From the NCBI GenBank assembly GCA_029937545.1, contig JAPYPR010000008.1, positions 45,333-109,332 of the forward strand: 64,000 bases of DNA, read 5' to 3'. This document shows, in pieces, positions 10,599 through 21,317 of the stretch. Below the pieces are notes generated by a model. It saw only the letters and a list, made by a program, of their open reading frames with translations, was not told the origin of the DNA and did not search any database. Made by a program: the position numbers and the translations under genes. Numbering within the stretch: position 1 is the first letter of the stretch; each line of letters begins with the position of its first letter. The DNA comes from Erythrobacter sp. (lineage in GTDB: Bacteria; Pseudomonadota; Alphaproteobacteria; Sphingomonadales; Sphingomonadaceae).

Positions 10599-11254
10599 CC
10601 GATCAGGCCTTCGCCCTGGGGCAGCACGGCGCCCAGCACCAGCGCGTCGGCGGATTTATGATACTGCAACCCGCCTCCGCTTTCCTGCGCGAGGAGGTGG
10701 ATCATATGCGCCGCCGCCGTGCGGCTCGACAGCTCGCGCCGGTCGAGACTGCCGTCGAGCGCCTTGCCGATGGTCTCGTCGAAAGCCACCTTCCGCCCGC
10801 TGGCGCGCACCACGATCTCGCACGCTCCGTCACGCGTTTCGGCGCCGACATCCAGCGTACCGCCGCGCACCAGCGCGTCGATTGCGATCTGCGCGAAGTT
10901 GAGCAGCACCTTTACCGCCGGCTTACCGAGCGAGGCATCCGCCAGCGCCCAATTGACCTCGACCTTGTCCTTGTCGGCGACCAGCGCCTGGATCAGGGCC
11001 TTGGGCTCTTCCACGGCCACGCGCTCGCCGAAGCCGCCCGCCGCACCGAAGGCGAGGCGAAAGAACTTGAGCTTGTTGGTCGAGATCGACGCGCTCTGCT
11101 CTAGCAATTGCATGACGTTGGCACGCATTTCCGGGTCGGTTTCCAGCGCGAGCAGTTCCAGCCCGTTGGACAATGCCCCCACGGGGCTGAGCATGTCATG
11201 GCACAGCCGCGAGCAGAGCATGGCGGCAAGGTCGATCGATTGGCGGTCGTCCAT
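10595..11254 (-). CDS. chpT: Histidine phosphotransferase ChpT
   Basis: LAAMLCSRLCHDMLSPVGALSNGLELL plus degenerate ATPase-like C-terminus. Confidence 0.85.
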   Translation of the reverse strand: MDDRQSIDLAAMLCSRLCHDMLSPVGALSNGLELLALETDPEMRANVMQLLEQSASISTNKLKFFRLAFGAAGGFGERVAVEEPKALIQALVADKDKVEVNWALADASLGKPAVKVLLNFAQIAIDALVRGGTLDVGAETRDGACEIVVRASGRKVAFDETIGKALDGSLDRRELSSRTAAAHMIHLLAQESGGGLQYHKSADALVLGAVLPQGEGLIG

Positions 11255-11288
11255 CGTGATCCCGGTAATGAAAAATTGAGGATGTGTC

Positions 11289-11684
11289 TTAGCGAGGCGA
11301 GGTCACATAGGGAAGCGCTTCGAACCCCGCATCCCCCGAACGCCAGAACGCGACTCGGCCTGCCGCGACGATGGCCCAGACCATCCCGTCGCCCGCCGCC
11401 ATGGCGACATCGGTGGCGGAAGGTTCGGCGCGGCCATTGGGGTGGGAGTGATAATAGCCGACGACCTGCGGGCCGCCCCGGCGCGCGGCGCGATGGGCGT
11501 CGATGAGGGTTTGCGGGTCGATTTCGAAATGGATTGCGGGGTCGGAATGGACGTTGGCGGCGGGGAGGATGGTGCCGATGCGGGCGCCTTCGCCGAGGAG
11601 GATGCCGCAGCATTCGTGGGGATGCGAGGTCTTCGCCTCGGCGAGGAGGTGGTCCAATAGCGCGCTTGAGATGTCCACTGTCAT
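11289..11684 (-). CDS. M67 family (JAB/MPN) metallopeptidase
   Basis: HPHECCGILLG and VVGYYHSHPNGRAEPSATD. Confidence 0.85.
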   Translation of the reverse strand: MTVDISSALLDHLLAEAKTSHPHECCGILLGEGARIGTILPAANVHSDPAIHFEIDPQTLIDAHRAARRGGPQVVGYYHSHPNGRAEPSATDVAMAAGDGMVWAIVAAGRVAFWRSGDAGFEALPYVTSPR

Positions 11685-11700
11685 CGCGCATGGCCCTAGC

Positions 11701-12657
11701 ATGGCCCTGCCGGAAATCATAAGCGGATCGCTCGCCACCAGTGGCCGCCTGGACAAGGCGCTGGCCGAGGCGAGCGGGTTGTCGCGCGAGCGGGTGAAGG
11801 GGCTCATCGCGGATGGCTCGGTCGAGGTCGGCGGAAAGCCGGTGGCGAGTGGCTCCGCCAAGGTCGCGGCAGGTGCACACTTCACTATCGCCCTCCCCCC
11901 ACCCGAACCGCTCGCCGCAGAACCGCAGGATATCCCGCTGGAGATCGTCTTCGAAGACGCTGACCTGCTGGTAGTGAACAAGCCCGCGGGCATGGTGGTC
12001 CACCCTGCGGCGGGCAATCCCGACGGGACGCTTGTCAATGCCCTGCTGCATCACTGCGCGGGGCGGCTGTCCGGCATCAACGGCGTCGCGCGGCCCGGGA
12101 TCGTCCACCGGATCGACAAGGATACCTCCGGCCTGCTGGTCGTCGCCAAGTCCGATGCCGCGCATGAGAGGCTGGCGAAGCAATTCGCCGACCATTCGAT
12201 TGCGCGCCGCTATCTCGCCGTCTGCGCGGGGCACCCGAACCCGGCGGCGGGCACCGTCGCGGGCCGCATCGGCCGCTCAGACAAGGATCGCAAGAAGATG
12301 GCCGTGCTCCCCGACGAAGCCACGCGCGGCAAGCATGCGGTCACGCATTACGCGACGAAGCAGCGCCTCGACCATGCCGCGCTGATCGAATGCAGGCTCG
12401 AAACCGGGCGGACCCACCAGGTGCGCGTTCACTGTGCGTCAATCGGCCATCCGCTATTAGGAGACCCTGTCTATGGACGCACTCCCAAGCCGCTCCGCGC
12501 GACGCTTCAGCAGCTGCAATTCGCCCGCCAGGCGCTCCACGCAGCCAGCCTCGGATTCATCCATCCTGTCAGCGGCGAAAGCTTGGATTTCCGCGCCGAA
12601 TTGCCCCCCGATATGAGCGAACTCATGCGGGAACTTATCGACGAAACCGCACGTTGA
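11701..12657 (+). CDS. rluD: RluA/RluD family pseudouridine synthase
   Basis: S4-like N-terminus; GIVHRIDKDTSGLLVVAKSD catalytic motif. Confidence 0.9.
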   Translation: MALPEIISGSLATSGRLDKALAEASGLSRERVKGLIADGSVEVGGKPVASGSAKVAAGAHFTIALPPPEPLAAEPQDIPLEIVFEDADLLVVNKPAGMVVHPAAGNPDGTLVNALLHHCAGRLSGINGVARPGIVHRIDKDTSGLLVVAKSDAAHERLAKQFADHSIARRYLAVCAGHPNPAAGTVAGRIGRSDKDRKKMAVLPDEATRGKHAVTHYATKQRLDHAALIECRLETGRTHQVRVHCASIGHPLLGDPVYGRTPKPLRATLQQLQFARQALHAASLGFIHPVSGESLDFRAELPPDMSELMRELIDETAR

Positions 12658-12778
12658 AATCGATGAAAAGCAACACAGTCGCGGGCAATATCTGTTATAA
12701 ATAACTTCAGTGGCCCGAGAGTCGAATGCCCAGCAGGGGTTCGGCGCGCGAGGTCGACGCTAGAAAGGTCAGGGTTAC

Positions 12779-13684
12779 GTGAGCAATACCAAAGCATTGA
12801 GCGTCCCGGCGCTCGGCGGTGAGCAGAGCCTCAACCGCTATCTCTCCGAAATCAAGAAATTCCCCGTGCTGACGCAAGAGCAGGAATACATGCTCGCCAA
12901 GCGTTACGAAGAGCATGAGGACTCAGAAGCTGCGGCGCAGCTCGTCACCTCGCACCTGCGCCTCGTGGCGAAGATCGCCATGGGCTATCGCGGCTACGGC
13001 CTGCCGGTTTCGGACCTCATTTCCGAAGGCAATGTCGGCCTGATGCAGGGCGTGAAGAAGTTCGAGGCCGATCGCGGCTTCCGCCTCGCCACCTATGCCA
13101 TGTGGTGGATCAAGGCGAGCATCCAGGAATACATCCTGCGTTCTTGGAGCCTCGTGAAGATGGGCACCACCGCCGCGCAGAAGAAGCTGTTCTTCAACCT
13201 GCGCCGGATGAAGAAGAACCTCGACGCCTACGAGGACACCGATCTGCATCCGGATGACGTAGCGAAGATCGCGACCGATCTCGGCGTGCCCGAGCAGGAA
13301 GTGGTTAATATGAACCGCCGCATGCTGATGGGCGGCGACGGTTCGCTCAACGTGCCGATGCGCAATGGCGAAGACGGTAGCGGCGAATGGATGGACTGGT
13401 TGAAGGACGATGGTCCGCTCCAGGACGAACTGGTCGCCGATGCCGAGGAAGCCGAAGTGCGCCACGACATGCTGGTGGAGGCGATGGACAACCTCAACGA
13501 TCGCGAAAAGCACATTTTCCGCGAGCGGCGCCTGACGGAAAACCCGCAGACGCTGGAGGAACTGAGCCAGGTCTACAGCGTAAGCCGCGAACGCATCCGC
13601 CAGATCGAAGTCCGCGCTTTCGAGAAAGTGCAGAAGGCGATGAAGGCGATTGCCGGCGAGAGGTTGCTACCGGGCGTGGCGTAA
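12779..13684 (+). CDS. rpoH: RNA polymerase sigma-32 factor
   Basis: Region 2/4 signatures (HLRLVAKIAMGYRGYGLPVSDLISEGNVGLMQGVKKFE; SRERIRQIEVRAFEKVQ); GTG start. Confidence 0.95.
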   Translation: MSNTKALSVPALGGEQSLNRYLSEIKKFPVLTQEQEYMLAKRYEEHEDSEAAAQLVTSHLRLVAKIAMGYRGYGLPVSDLISEGNVGLMQGVKKFEADRGFRLATYAMWWIKASIQEYILRSWSLVKMGTTAAQKKLFFNLRRMKKNLDAYEDTDLHPDDVAKIATDLGVPEQEVVNMNRRMLMGGDGSLNVPMRNGEDGSGEWMDWLKDDGPLQDELVADAEEAEVRHDMLVEAMDNLNDREKHIFRERRLTENPQTLEELSQVYSVSRERIRQIEVRAFEKVQKAMKAIAGERLLPGVA

Positions 13685-13705
13685 TTGCGCCGGTCGCTAG
13701 ACAAT

Positions 13706-13753
13706 AGAGAGGGCCGCCGTTCCGATGGGATCGGCGGCCCTCTCTCTTTTGCG
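13706..13753 (+). terminator. Rho-independent terminator after rpoH
   Basis: AGAGAGGGCCGCCG ... CGGCGGCCCTCTCT followed by CTTTT. Confidence 0.85.
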
Positions 13754-13761
13754 TCTGACGA

Positions 13762-15081
13762 TTAGCTCCCCGCCAGATCCAGCACCGCCGCCACCATCGC
13801 CCGCGTGCCCAGCGTCACGCTTTCGCGCGGGGCGATCTTGAACAGGGGGGAGTGGTGCGAGGGGACGGCAGGACCGCCGTTGGCTTCGGCTTCGAAGGCT
13901 TCTGGCGGGGTGCCGCCGACGGCGAAGTAATAGCCAGGCACCCCGAGATCCTCGGCCACGAAATAGGAGAAGTCCTCCGCCCCCATGCCGCGCTGTTCGA
14001 AAGGCTGGAAGCCTGCCTCGCCGAAGGTCGTGCGCATCACGCCGTTCAGGCGGCGGGCGAGTTCGGGGTCGTTATAGGTGACCGGAGTGCCCTCGCTCAC
14101 CGTGACCTTCACCGGCAGCTCGTCGGGCAGGCCATGTGCCTTGCCGATGCCGACTGCCACGCGTTCGATGGCGGCGAGAAGCTGCGCGCGCGTATCCTCG
14201 TCGTTCGCGCGCACGGTCAGCTGCAGATCGGCGCGTTCGGAGATGATGTTGTGCTTCGTACCGGCCTGGAACGCGCCAACCGTGATGACCGCGGGCGAGA
14301 GCGGCTCGATCTCGCGGCTGACGATCGATTGCAGCGCGGTGACGATCTGCGAGGCGATATAGACCGGATCGCGGCCCATATGCGGGCTGGCCCCGTGCGC
14401 GCCGACGCCCGGCACCATGATGTCGACCGAATCGGCGCTCGAATACTGGATCCCCTCGGCCGCCGAGATCATGCCCGTCGGCAAAATCGAGGCAACATGG
14501 AAGGCGAGCGCATAGTCCGGCGTTCCGAAGCGGTCGTAGAGCCCGTCCTCCAGCATGGCCTTTGCTCCGCCGACGCGTTCTTCCGCCGGTTGCACCACGA
14601 ACATCAGCGTGCCCGACCAATCGTCCTTCATTGCCATCAGGCGCCGCGCCGTACCGACCATCGAGGTGATATGCACATCGTGCCCGCAAGCATGCATCAC
14701 CGGATAGGTCTCGCCATCCTGCCCGACCTGCGTGGCGGTAGAGGCGTATTCGAGGCCAGAGCGCTCCTCCACCGGCAGCCCGTCCATATCGGCACGCAGC
14801 ATGATCAGCGGGCCGTCGCCATTCTCCAGCATGCCGACCACGCCGGTGCCCCCGACATTCTCGGTCACCGTCAGTCCGGCGGCGCGCAATTCGGCGGCCA
14901 TGCGCTTGGCGGTATCGGTCTCGAGGAAGGAAAGTTCGGGGTTCTGATGGAAGTGGACGAAGAGGTCTTCGAGATGGCTGTCGTAATCCGTCGCCACCGC
15001 ATCGGCGACCTCCGCGCTGTCCGCCAGCGCCGGCGTCGCAGCGAAAGCGGCCAGCGCCGCGGCCAGAATGAGATTGTGCAT
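13762..15081 (-). CDS. M20 family amidohydrolase, exported
   Basis: Signal peptide; FHQNPELSFLE, LRADMDGLPVEE, MHACGHDVH. Confidence 0.9.
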   Translation of the reverse strand: MHNLILAAALAAFAATPALADSAEVADAVATDYDSHLEDLFVHFHQNPELSFLETDTAKRMAAELRAAGLTVTENVGGTGVVGMLENGDGPLIMLRADMDGLPVEERSGLEYASTATQVGQDGETYPVMHACGHDVHITSMVGTARRLMAMKDDWSGTLMFVVQPAEERVGGAKAMLEDGLYDRFGTPDYALAFHVASILPTGMISAAEGIQYSSADSVDIMVPGVGAHGASPHMGRDPVYIASQIVTALQSIVSREIEPLSPAVITVGAFQAGTKHNIISERADLQLTVRANDEDTRAQLLAAIERVAVGIGKAHGLPDELPVKVTVSEGTPVTYNDPELARRLNGVMRTTFGEAGFQPFEQRGMGAEDFSYFVAEDLGVPGYYFAVGGTPPEAFEAEANGGPAVPSHHSPLFKIAPRESVTLGTRAMVAAVLDLAGS

Positions 15082-15132
15082 CGATCGTCCCCTTGTCTTC
15101 GTTCGTGGTGACAGAAAGCACGGGCGCGCCCC

Positions 15133-15855
15133 ATGAGCAAGTGCCGCCGATTGCAAGCGCTCTCCATGGCCGCTAGCAGCAATGCCATGCGCTGGTTCGT
15201 CCGCTTTCTTTTCAAGGCCCTGTTCGGCCTGCTGGCGCTGAGCCTGCTGTTGGTGCTCGCGTTCAAATTCATATCTGTGCCCGTCACCGCCACCATGGTG
15301 ATGGACGGCAACGGCATCACCAAGGACTGGACCAGCCTCAACAATATCGACCGCAACATGGTGGGCGCAGTGATCGCGGCGGAGGATGGCAAGTTCTGCA
15401 CGCATGACGGCTTCGACCGCGAGGCGATCGAGCAGGCCATGCGCGAGAATGCGCAGGGCGGGCGCATCCGTGGCGGCTCGACGATCAGCCAGCAGACCGC
15501 CAAGAACGTATTCCTGTGGCAGGGCGGCGGCTATTTCCGTAAAGGGCTGGAGGCCTATTTCACGTTGCTGATCGAGCAGATCTGGGGCAAGCGGCGGATC
15601 ATGGAAGTCTACCTCAACGTCGCCGAGACCGGTATCGGCACCTATGGCGTGGAAGCAGGGGCGGAACGCTATTTCAACAAGTCCGCCGCCAGCCTGACCC
15701 CCACCGAAGCGGCCCGCATGGCCGCGGCGCTACCGCTACCGAAAGAGCGCTCGGTCGTGAACCCACGCGGTTGGCTGCGCAGGCATGGCAATACGATTGC
15801 CGCGCGCATCGGCGTAGTCGGTCGTGACGGCCTCGACGCCTGCGTGTACGACTGA
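15133..15855 (+). CDS. mtgA: Monofunctional biosynthetic peptidoglycan transglycosylase
   Basis: AEDGKFCTHDGFD...GGSTISQQTAKNVFLW; YLNVAETGIGTYGVEAGAERYF. Confidence 0.93.
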   Translation: MSKCRRLQALSMAASSNAMRWFVRFLFKALFGLLALSLLLVLAFKFISVPVTATMVMDGNGITKDWTSLNNIDRNMVGAVIAAEDGKFCTHDGFDREAIEQAMRENAQGGRIRGGSTISQQTAKNVFLWQGGGYFRKGLEAYFTLLIEQIWGKRRIMEVYLNVAETGIGTYGVEAGAERYFNKSAASLTPTEAARMAAALPLPKERSVVNPRGWLRRHGNTIAARIGVVGRDGLDACVYD

Positions 15856-15860
15856 TCGCG

Positions 15861-16772
15861 ATGGGCGCAGGGCACGATCACGCACATGGCAGCGATCACG
15901 CGGGACATAGCCATGCTCCGGCCGATTTCGGCCGCGCCTTCCTGATCGGCATCATCCTCAATACCGGTTTCGTGATTGTCGAGGCGGCCTATGGCTGGAT
16001 CTCGGGATCGATGGCGCTGATCGCCGATGCAGGCCATAATCTGTCCGACGTACTGGCGCTGATGGTGGCCTGGGGTGCGAGCGTCGCGGCGAAAAAAGCG
16101 CCGACCGACCGCTTCACCTATGGCTACAAGAGCTCGACCATCCTCGCGGCGCTCGCCAATGCCGGGTTGTTGCTGGTCGCCATCGGAGCGATCCTGTTCG
16201 AGACGCTGCATCGCATGGCAGAGCCCGCCGAAGTCCAGGGCGAAACAATGGCGATCGTCGCCGGGATCGGAATCCTAATCAACGCCGGCACCGCGGCGCT
16301 CTTCCTGCGCGGTCAGCACGACATCAATATCCGCGGGGCCTTCCTGCACATGGCCGCCGATGCGCTCGTCAGCCTCGGCGTGGTGATCGCCGGGCTGGCG
16401 ATCCTGTGGACCGGCGAAACCTGGATCGACCCGGCGGTGAGCTTGCTGATCGTCCTCGTCATCGCCTGGGGCACTTGGGGCCTACTGAAAGACAGCGTTG
16501 CGATGAGCCTGCTGGCTGTGCCCAAAGGCATATCGGAGAGAGCCGTGCGCGACTACTTGACTGCGCTACCGGGTGTGGACGCAGTCCACGACCTCCATAT
16601 CTGGCCGATGAGCACCACCGAAACCGCGCTGACCGCGCATCTCGTCATGCCGCAGGGCCACCCGGGCGACGCTTTCCTCAGCGGGATTTCGCACGAGCTG
16701 GAGCACCACTACCGTATCGGCCACGCGACCATCCAGATCGAGCGCACGCCCCATTGCGCGGGCGGCTGCTGA
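15861..16772 (+). CDS. Cation diffusion facilitator transporter (CzcD/ZitB-like)
   Basis: His-rich N-terminus, ALIADAGHNLSDVLAL, HDLHIWPMSTTETALTAHL. Confidence 0.92.
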   Translation: MGAGHDHAHGSDHAGHSHAPADFGRAFLIGIILNTGFVIVEAAYGWISGSMALIADAGHNLSDVLALMVAWGASVAAKKAPTDRFTYGYKSSTILAALANAGLLLVAIGAILFETLHRMAEPAEVQGETMAIVAGIGILINAGTAALFLRGQHDINIRGAFLHMAADALVSLGVVIAGLAILWTGETWIDPAVSLLIVLVIAWGTWGLLKDSVAMSLLAVPKGISERAVRDYLTALPGVDAVHDLHIWPMSTTETALTAHLVMPQGHPGDAFLSGISHELEHHYRIGHATIQIERTPHCAGGC

Positions 16773-16816
16773 CGCAGCGCGCGAGCAAGGCCGCGCGGGA
16801 CAAGCTGAAAGCGGCG

Positions 16817-17340
16817 ATGAACCGTTTGGCGCGCGGCGATAAAGCCGCTCTGGAGGACGTCTACCGCGCTACCTTGGCGAAACTTTTCGGCATTTGCCTG
16901 CGTATCTTGGGAGACGAAAAAGAAGCCGAGGACGCATTGCAGGACGTCTATCTGACATTGTGGCGACGGGCCGATCGGTACGATCCGGAGCGAGCGCGAT
17001 CGCGTGGCTGGCGACCTTTGCGCGCAATCGCGCGATCGATCGCCTGCGCACCGGCAAGGTCAGGGGTGGCGCAGTGCCCGAGGACAAGGCTGCTTCCGCG
17101 TCCGATGGCAACCCAGTGGCCGATGCCATGCTGATAGACGCGGAACGCGAGGCGCGCGTGCACACCTGTCTCGAAGAGCTAGACGAAACGCCGCGCGATG
17201 CGATTCGCAGCGCTTTCTTCGAAGGCCGCACCTATGCCGATCCGGCCGAACAGCAGGACGTCCCGCTAGGCACGATGAAAAGCTGGATCAGCCGCGAGCT
17301 GGCGAAGCGGAAAGCCTGTATGGAGGCGGGAGAATTAGCG
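16817..17340 (+). pseudogene. ECF sigma factor, disrupted (frame break near 16990; no stop at expected end)
   Basis: Region 2 (LGDEKEAEDALQDVYLTLWRRADRYDPER) and region 4 (SAIAWLATFARNRAIDRL...TMKSWISRELAKRK) lie in different frames; no in-frame stop at about 17335. Confidence 0.7.
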
Positions 17341-18062
17341 ACGACAAGCGCCCCGACAGCGTCCTGGCGGCCGAATATGCGCTCGGCCTGCTGGAAGGCG
17401 AAGAGTTGCTCGCGGCGCGCGCTCGTGAAGCATCCGGCGGCGCTTTCGCCGCAGAAGTCGCGCAGTGGCAGGATCGCCTCGCCCCGCTGGCCGACGACAT
17501 CGACCCGCGCATCCCGCGTGTCGAAGTGTGGCAGAGGATCGAGGCGGCGATGGGCGAGGATGCCGGAACGGCGGAGGTCGTCGTCCTGCGGCGCAAGGTC
17601 CGCCGCTGGCAGTGGATAGGCGGGGTCAGCGCGGCTGCAGCCGTTGCGCTGGCGGTTTTCGCTTTGCCGATGCGGCAGGTGCCCGACGGTCCATCCGGAA
17701 ATATCGACAGCGGCCCTGCCCTTACACAGCCACCGCTCGCTGCGAACATGCCGATCGAAGGCACGCCACTTCGGCTCGACCTGACCTATCTCCCCGATGC
17801 GCATAGCCTCCTGGTGACGGCCGTGGGGCTCTCAGCCGACGGCGTTCACGACCACGAAATCTGGCTCGTTCCCGACGATGGCGAACTGATTTCGCCCGGT
17901 GTGGTGACTCCGGGCAAAGTTACCGCGCACGAGGTGCCCATCGAGGTTGCGCCACGAATTCGCGGCGGCTCCCAGCTGCTGCTAACGCGCGAGCCGCTGG
18001 GCGGGAAACCGCCGCAAGACGAGGCCGGACCGGTCGTTGCAGAGGCACGCTTCGCCGCAATC
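17334..18062 (+). pseudogene. Anti-sigma factor (RskA/ChrR-like), no canonical start and no stop before the fasciclin gene
   Basis: ISDDKRPDSVLAAEYALGLLEGEE...RRWQWIGGVSAAAAVALAV..TREPLGGKPPQDEAGPVVAEARFAAI; ATT at the expected start position; reads in frame into the downstream gene. Confidence 0.65.
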
Positions 18063-18155
18063 TGGGCATTTTTTCGGCTTGGGCGTGCATCTGCCCGGTC
18101 AAACGATCCGTATCTCCTACACAAGCTGGACGGGGCTTGGGAAAAGGAGACTACG

Positions 18156-18725
18156 ATGAATATTTCGAAGAAACTCAAGGCCGCCGCCCTCGCGTCCATC
18201 GCCGCGACCGGCGCATTCGCGCTTTCCGCAGGCACTCCGGCACTGGCCGACCATCACGGCATGAAGGCCGAGAAGGCACAGCCGAACATCGTCGAAGCCG
18301 CGCAGGGCACCGGAGTTCATACCACACTGGTTGCCGCCGTGCAGGCCGCCGGGCTCGTCGACACGCTGACCAGTCCCGGACCCTTCACCGTCTTTGCGCC
18401 GACCGACGATGCGTTCGCGGCACTGCCGGACGGCACGGTCGATACGCTGCTGATGCCGGAGAACCGCGATCAGCTGACCAATATCCTCACCTACCACGTC
18501 GTCGAAGGCCGCATTCCGGCGGCACAGCTGACGCAGGCAATCCGCCAGGCCGGCGGGACCTACGAATTCGAGACGGTCGCCGGCGAGACGCTCAGCGCCA
18601 GCTTCAGCGGCGACGATATCGTGATCACCGATGCAGCCGGCGGGACCAGCACCGTGATCATGGCCGATGTGAAGACCACGAATGGCGTGATCCATGTCAC
18701 CGACGGCGTTTTCCTGCCCGATTGA
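18156..18725 (+). CDS. Fasciclin domain-containing secreted protein
   Basis: Signal peptide; TVFAPTDDAFAALP, ILTYHVVEG, NGVIHVTDGVFLP. Confidence 0.92.
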   Translation: MNISKKLKAAALASIAATGAFALSAGTPALADHHGMKAEKAQPNIVEAAQGTGVHTTLVAAVQAAGLVDTLTSPGPFTVFAPTDDAFAALPDGTVDTLLMPENRDQLTNILTYHVVEGRIPAAQLTQAIRQAGGTYEFETVAGETLSASFSGDDIVITDAAGGTSTVIMADVKTTNGVIHVTDGVFLPD

Positions 18726-18777
18726 CAGACTTTCCCCGGTGCCGCGGAGTCCAACCCATAATGCGCGGTACCAAACG

Positions 18778-18815
18778 ACCCCGCCCGGCGCTCACAGGAG
18801 GCCGGGCGGGGTTTA
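18778..18815. terminator. Bidirectional hairpin terminator between fasciclin gene and clpX
   Basis: ACCCCGCCCGGC...GCCGGGCGGGGTTT. Confidence 0.75.
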
Positions 18816-18855
18816 CCTTTGAATTTTCGGTGACGTCGGGAGGGCTGGCTGCCTC

Positions 18856-20121
18856 CTAGGCGGCCTCTTCCTCTTCCGTCTTGCCGCCATGGACCTGCAC
18901 CGGTTCCTTGCGGCCGTCGACCACGTCCTTGTCGATCACGATCTCGCTCACGCCTTCCATGTCGGGCAGGTCGAACATCGTGTCGAGCAGGATTCCCTCG
19001 ACGATCGAGCGCAGGCCGCGCGCGCCGGTCTTGCGCTCGATCGCCTTCTCGGCGATTTCGCGCAGCGCTTCGTCCTTGAAGGTCAGTTCGACATCCTCGA
19101 GCTCGAACAGCTTGTTGTACTGCTTGACGATGGCGTTCTTCGGCTCGGTCAGGATCGTCACCAGCGCATCGACATCGAGGTCGTTGAGCGTGGCGATGAC
19201 CGGCAGGCGGCCGACGAATTCGGGGATCAGGCCGAACTTGAGCAGGTCCTCCGGCTCGCTCTTTTCGAGCAGTTCGCCCACGCGGCGCTTGTCCGGATCG
19301 GCAACATGCGCGCCGAAACCGATGCTGCGCTTCTGCAGGCGGTCGGCGATGATCTTGTCGAGGCCGGCGAAGGCGCCGCCGCAGATGAACAGGATGTTCG
19401 TGGTGTCGACCTGCAGGAATTCCTGCTGCGGATGCTTGCGGCCACCCTGCGGCGGGACGCTGGCGGTGGTCCCTTCCATCAGCTTGAGCAACGCCTGCTG
19501 CACGCCCTCGCCCGAAACATCGCGCGTGATCGAGGGGTTTTCCGCCTTGCGCGTGATCTTGTCGATCTCGTCGATATAGACGATGCCGTGCTGCGCCTTC
19601 TCGACATTGTAGTCGCTGGCCTGCAGCAGCTTGAGGATGATGTTCTCCACGTCTTCGCCCACGTAACCCGCTTCGGTCAGCGTGGTGGCGTCGGCCATGG
19701 TGAAGGGCACGTCGAAGGTGCGCGCCAGCGTCTGCGCCAGCAGCGTCTTGCCGGTGCCCGTCGGGCCGACCAGCAGTATGTTCGACTTCGCGAGCTCGAC
19801 ATCGCCGGACTTGCCGCTGTGCTTCAGGCGCTTGTAGTGATTGTGCACGGCCACCGAGAGCACGCGCTTGGCGCGATCCTGGCCGATTACATAGTCGTTC
19901 AGCGTCTGGAAGATTTCGGACGGCGTCGGAACGTCGCCTTCCTTCTTGCCGGTGAGGCCAGCCTTGGTTTCTTCGCGAATGATGTCGTTGCACAGCTCGA
20001 CGCATTCGTCGCAGATGAACACGGTCGGGCCCGCGATGAGCTTCCTCACCTCGTGCTGCGACTTGCCGCAGAAGCTGCAATACAGCGTGCTCTTGCTATC
20101 GGTTCCGCTCAACTTGGTCAT
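18856..20121 (-). CDS. clpX: ATP-dependent Clp protease ATP-binding subunit ClpX
   Basis: Zinc-binding N-terminus [26 protein letters not shown]. Confidence 0.98.
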   Translation of the reverse strand: MTKLSGTDSKSTLYCSFCGKSQHEVRKLIAGPTVFICDECVELCNDIIREETKAGLTGKKEGDVPTPSEIFQTLNDYVIGQDRAKRVLSVAVHNHYKRLKHSGKSGDVELAKSNILLVGPTGTGKTLLAQTLARTFDVPFTMADATTLTEAGYVGEDVENIILKLLQASDYNVEKAQHGIVYIDEIDKITRKAENPSITRDVSGEGVQQALLKLMEGTTASVPPQGGRKHPQQEFLQVDTTNILFICGGAFAGLDKIIADRLQKRSIGFGAHVADPDKRRVGELLEKSEPEDLLKFGLIPEFVGRLPVIATLNDLDVDALVTILTEPKNAIVKQYNKLFELEDVELTFKDEALREIAEKAIERKTGARGLRSIVEGILLDTMFDLPDMEGVSEIVIDKDVVDGRKEPVQVHGGKTEEEEAA

Positions 20122-20310
20122 ATCCTAATCGTCTTCTCCGGCCCTGTCGGCAGATGTGCGACTCTAGGGGACACGGGATTTGGGTCAATATCGTAGGTAC
20201 AATCATCCCCTTGCCACAAGCTGAAGCGGCCAGGTTGCTGGAATCCTACAGCAATCGTGCAACAGTCCCGCGCAGGCACAGTGGCTGCGCGGAACCTTAC
20301 GGCTGTCCGA

Positions 20311-21018
20311 TCACTCGGGTGCGCCACCCGAACCTTCGGCTTCAGCCTCGCCGTTTTCCGGACGGGTTTCGAAGACCTTGTCCACGATCCCGAACTTCAT
20401 CGCTTCCTCGGCTTCGAGGAAGGTGTCGCGGTCCATCGCCTGCTCGATGTCCGAAAGACTCTGGCCGGTATATTTCACATAAAGATCGTTCATTCGCTTG
20501 CGAATGCGCAGGATTTCGCGGGCCTGGATCTCGATATCGCTCGCCATGCCGCGCGCGCCGCCGGACGGCTGGTGGACCATGATGCGCGCATTGGGCAGCG
20601 CGATGCGCATGCCCGGCTCGCCCGCCGCCAGCAGGAAGCTGCCCATGGAGGCGGCCTGCCCGACGCATACGGTCGAAACCCGCGGTTTGATGTACTGCAT
20701 CGTGTCATGGATGCCCATGCCGGCCGTCACCACGCCGCCGGGCGAATTGATGTACATGCTGATCGGCTTCGAGGGGTTCTCGCTTTCGAGGAACAGCAGC
20801 TGGGCGATGATCAGCGACGCCATCCCGTCTTCCACCTGGCCGGTAACGAAAACGATGCGCTCGCGCAGCAGGCGGCTGAAGATGTCGAAGCTGCGTTCGC
20901 CGCGGCTGGTCTGTTCTACCACCACCGGGACAAGCGCACCGGTTACGGGGTCGCGCGTGAACTGGCCCTGTGTGCCATAGCTGGTGGAATGGGCATCGCT
21001 GCCGAACAGGTCGATCAT
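20311..21018 (-). CDS. clpP: ATP-dependent Clp protease proteolytic subunit
   Basis: [42 protein letters not shown]. Confidence 0.98.
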   Translation of the reverse strand: MIDLFGSDAHSTSYGTQGQFTRDPVTGALVPVVVEQTSRGERSFDIFSRLLRERIVFVTGQVEDGMASLIIAQLLFLESENPSKPISMYINSPGGVVTAGMGIHDTMQYIKPRVSTVCVGQAASMGSFLLAAGEPGMRIALPNARIMVHQPSGGARGMASDIEIQAREILRIRKRMNDLYVKYTGQSLSDIEQAMDRDTFLEAEEAMKFGIVDKVFETRPENGEAEAEGSGGAPE

Positions 21019-21317
21019 GAAAATTCCTCTCGTCGGATCGGTTGAGCGCCTATGTCGCGAGTACCCCGGCGATGTTCAAGTGGCTTAACCCTTATGCCGT
21101 CCAGATATGTCGCCCGACGCCGAATTGCCGGTGGAAAATCGGTTGCAGGCTGCAATCCATGTAATTCGTCCGTCTCAATGTGCCGTTGGCAGAGACGCCG
21201 GACTCATTTGTCGGATGCGATATCGCCATGGTCGATGGGCCGGTGGCCTTTTCGCTTACAGACGTAGACGACAACACCGAGACCAGGACCGAGACCAGGA
21301 GGGGGAGCCCCGATTCA

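Noticed and set aside
18889-20196. 435-aa plus-strand ORF
   Set aside because: Lies opposite clpX, whose protein is unmistakable; antisense shadow ORF typical of high GC.
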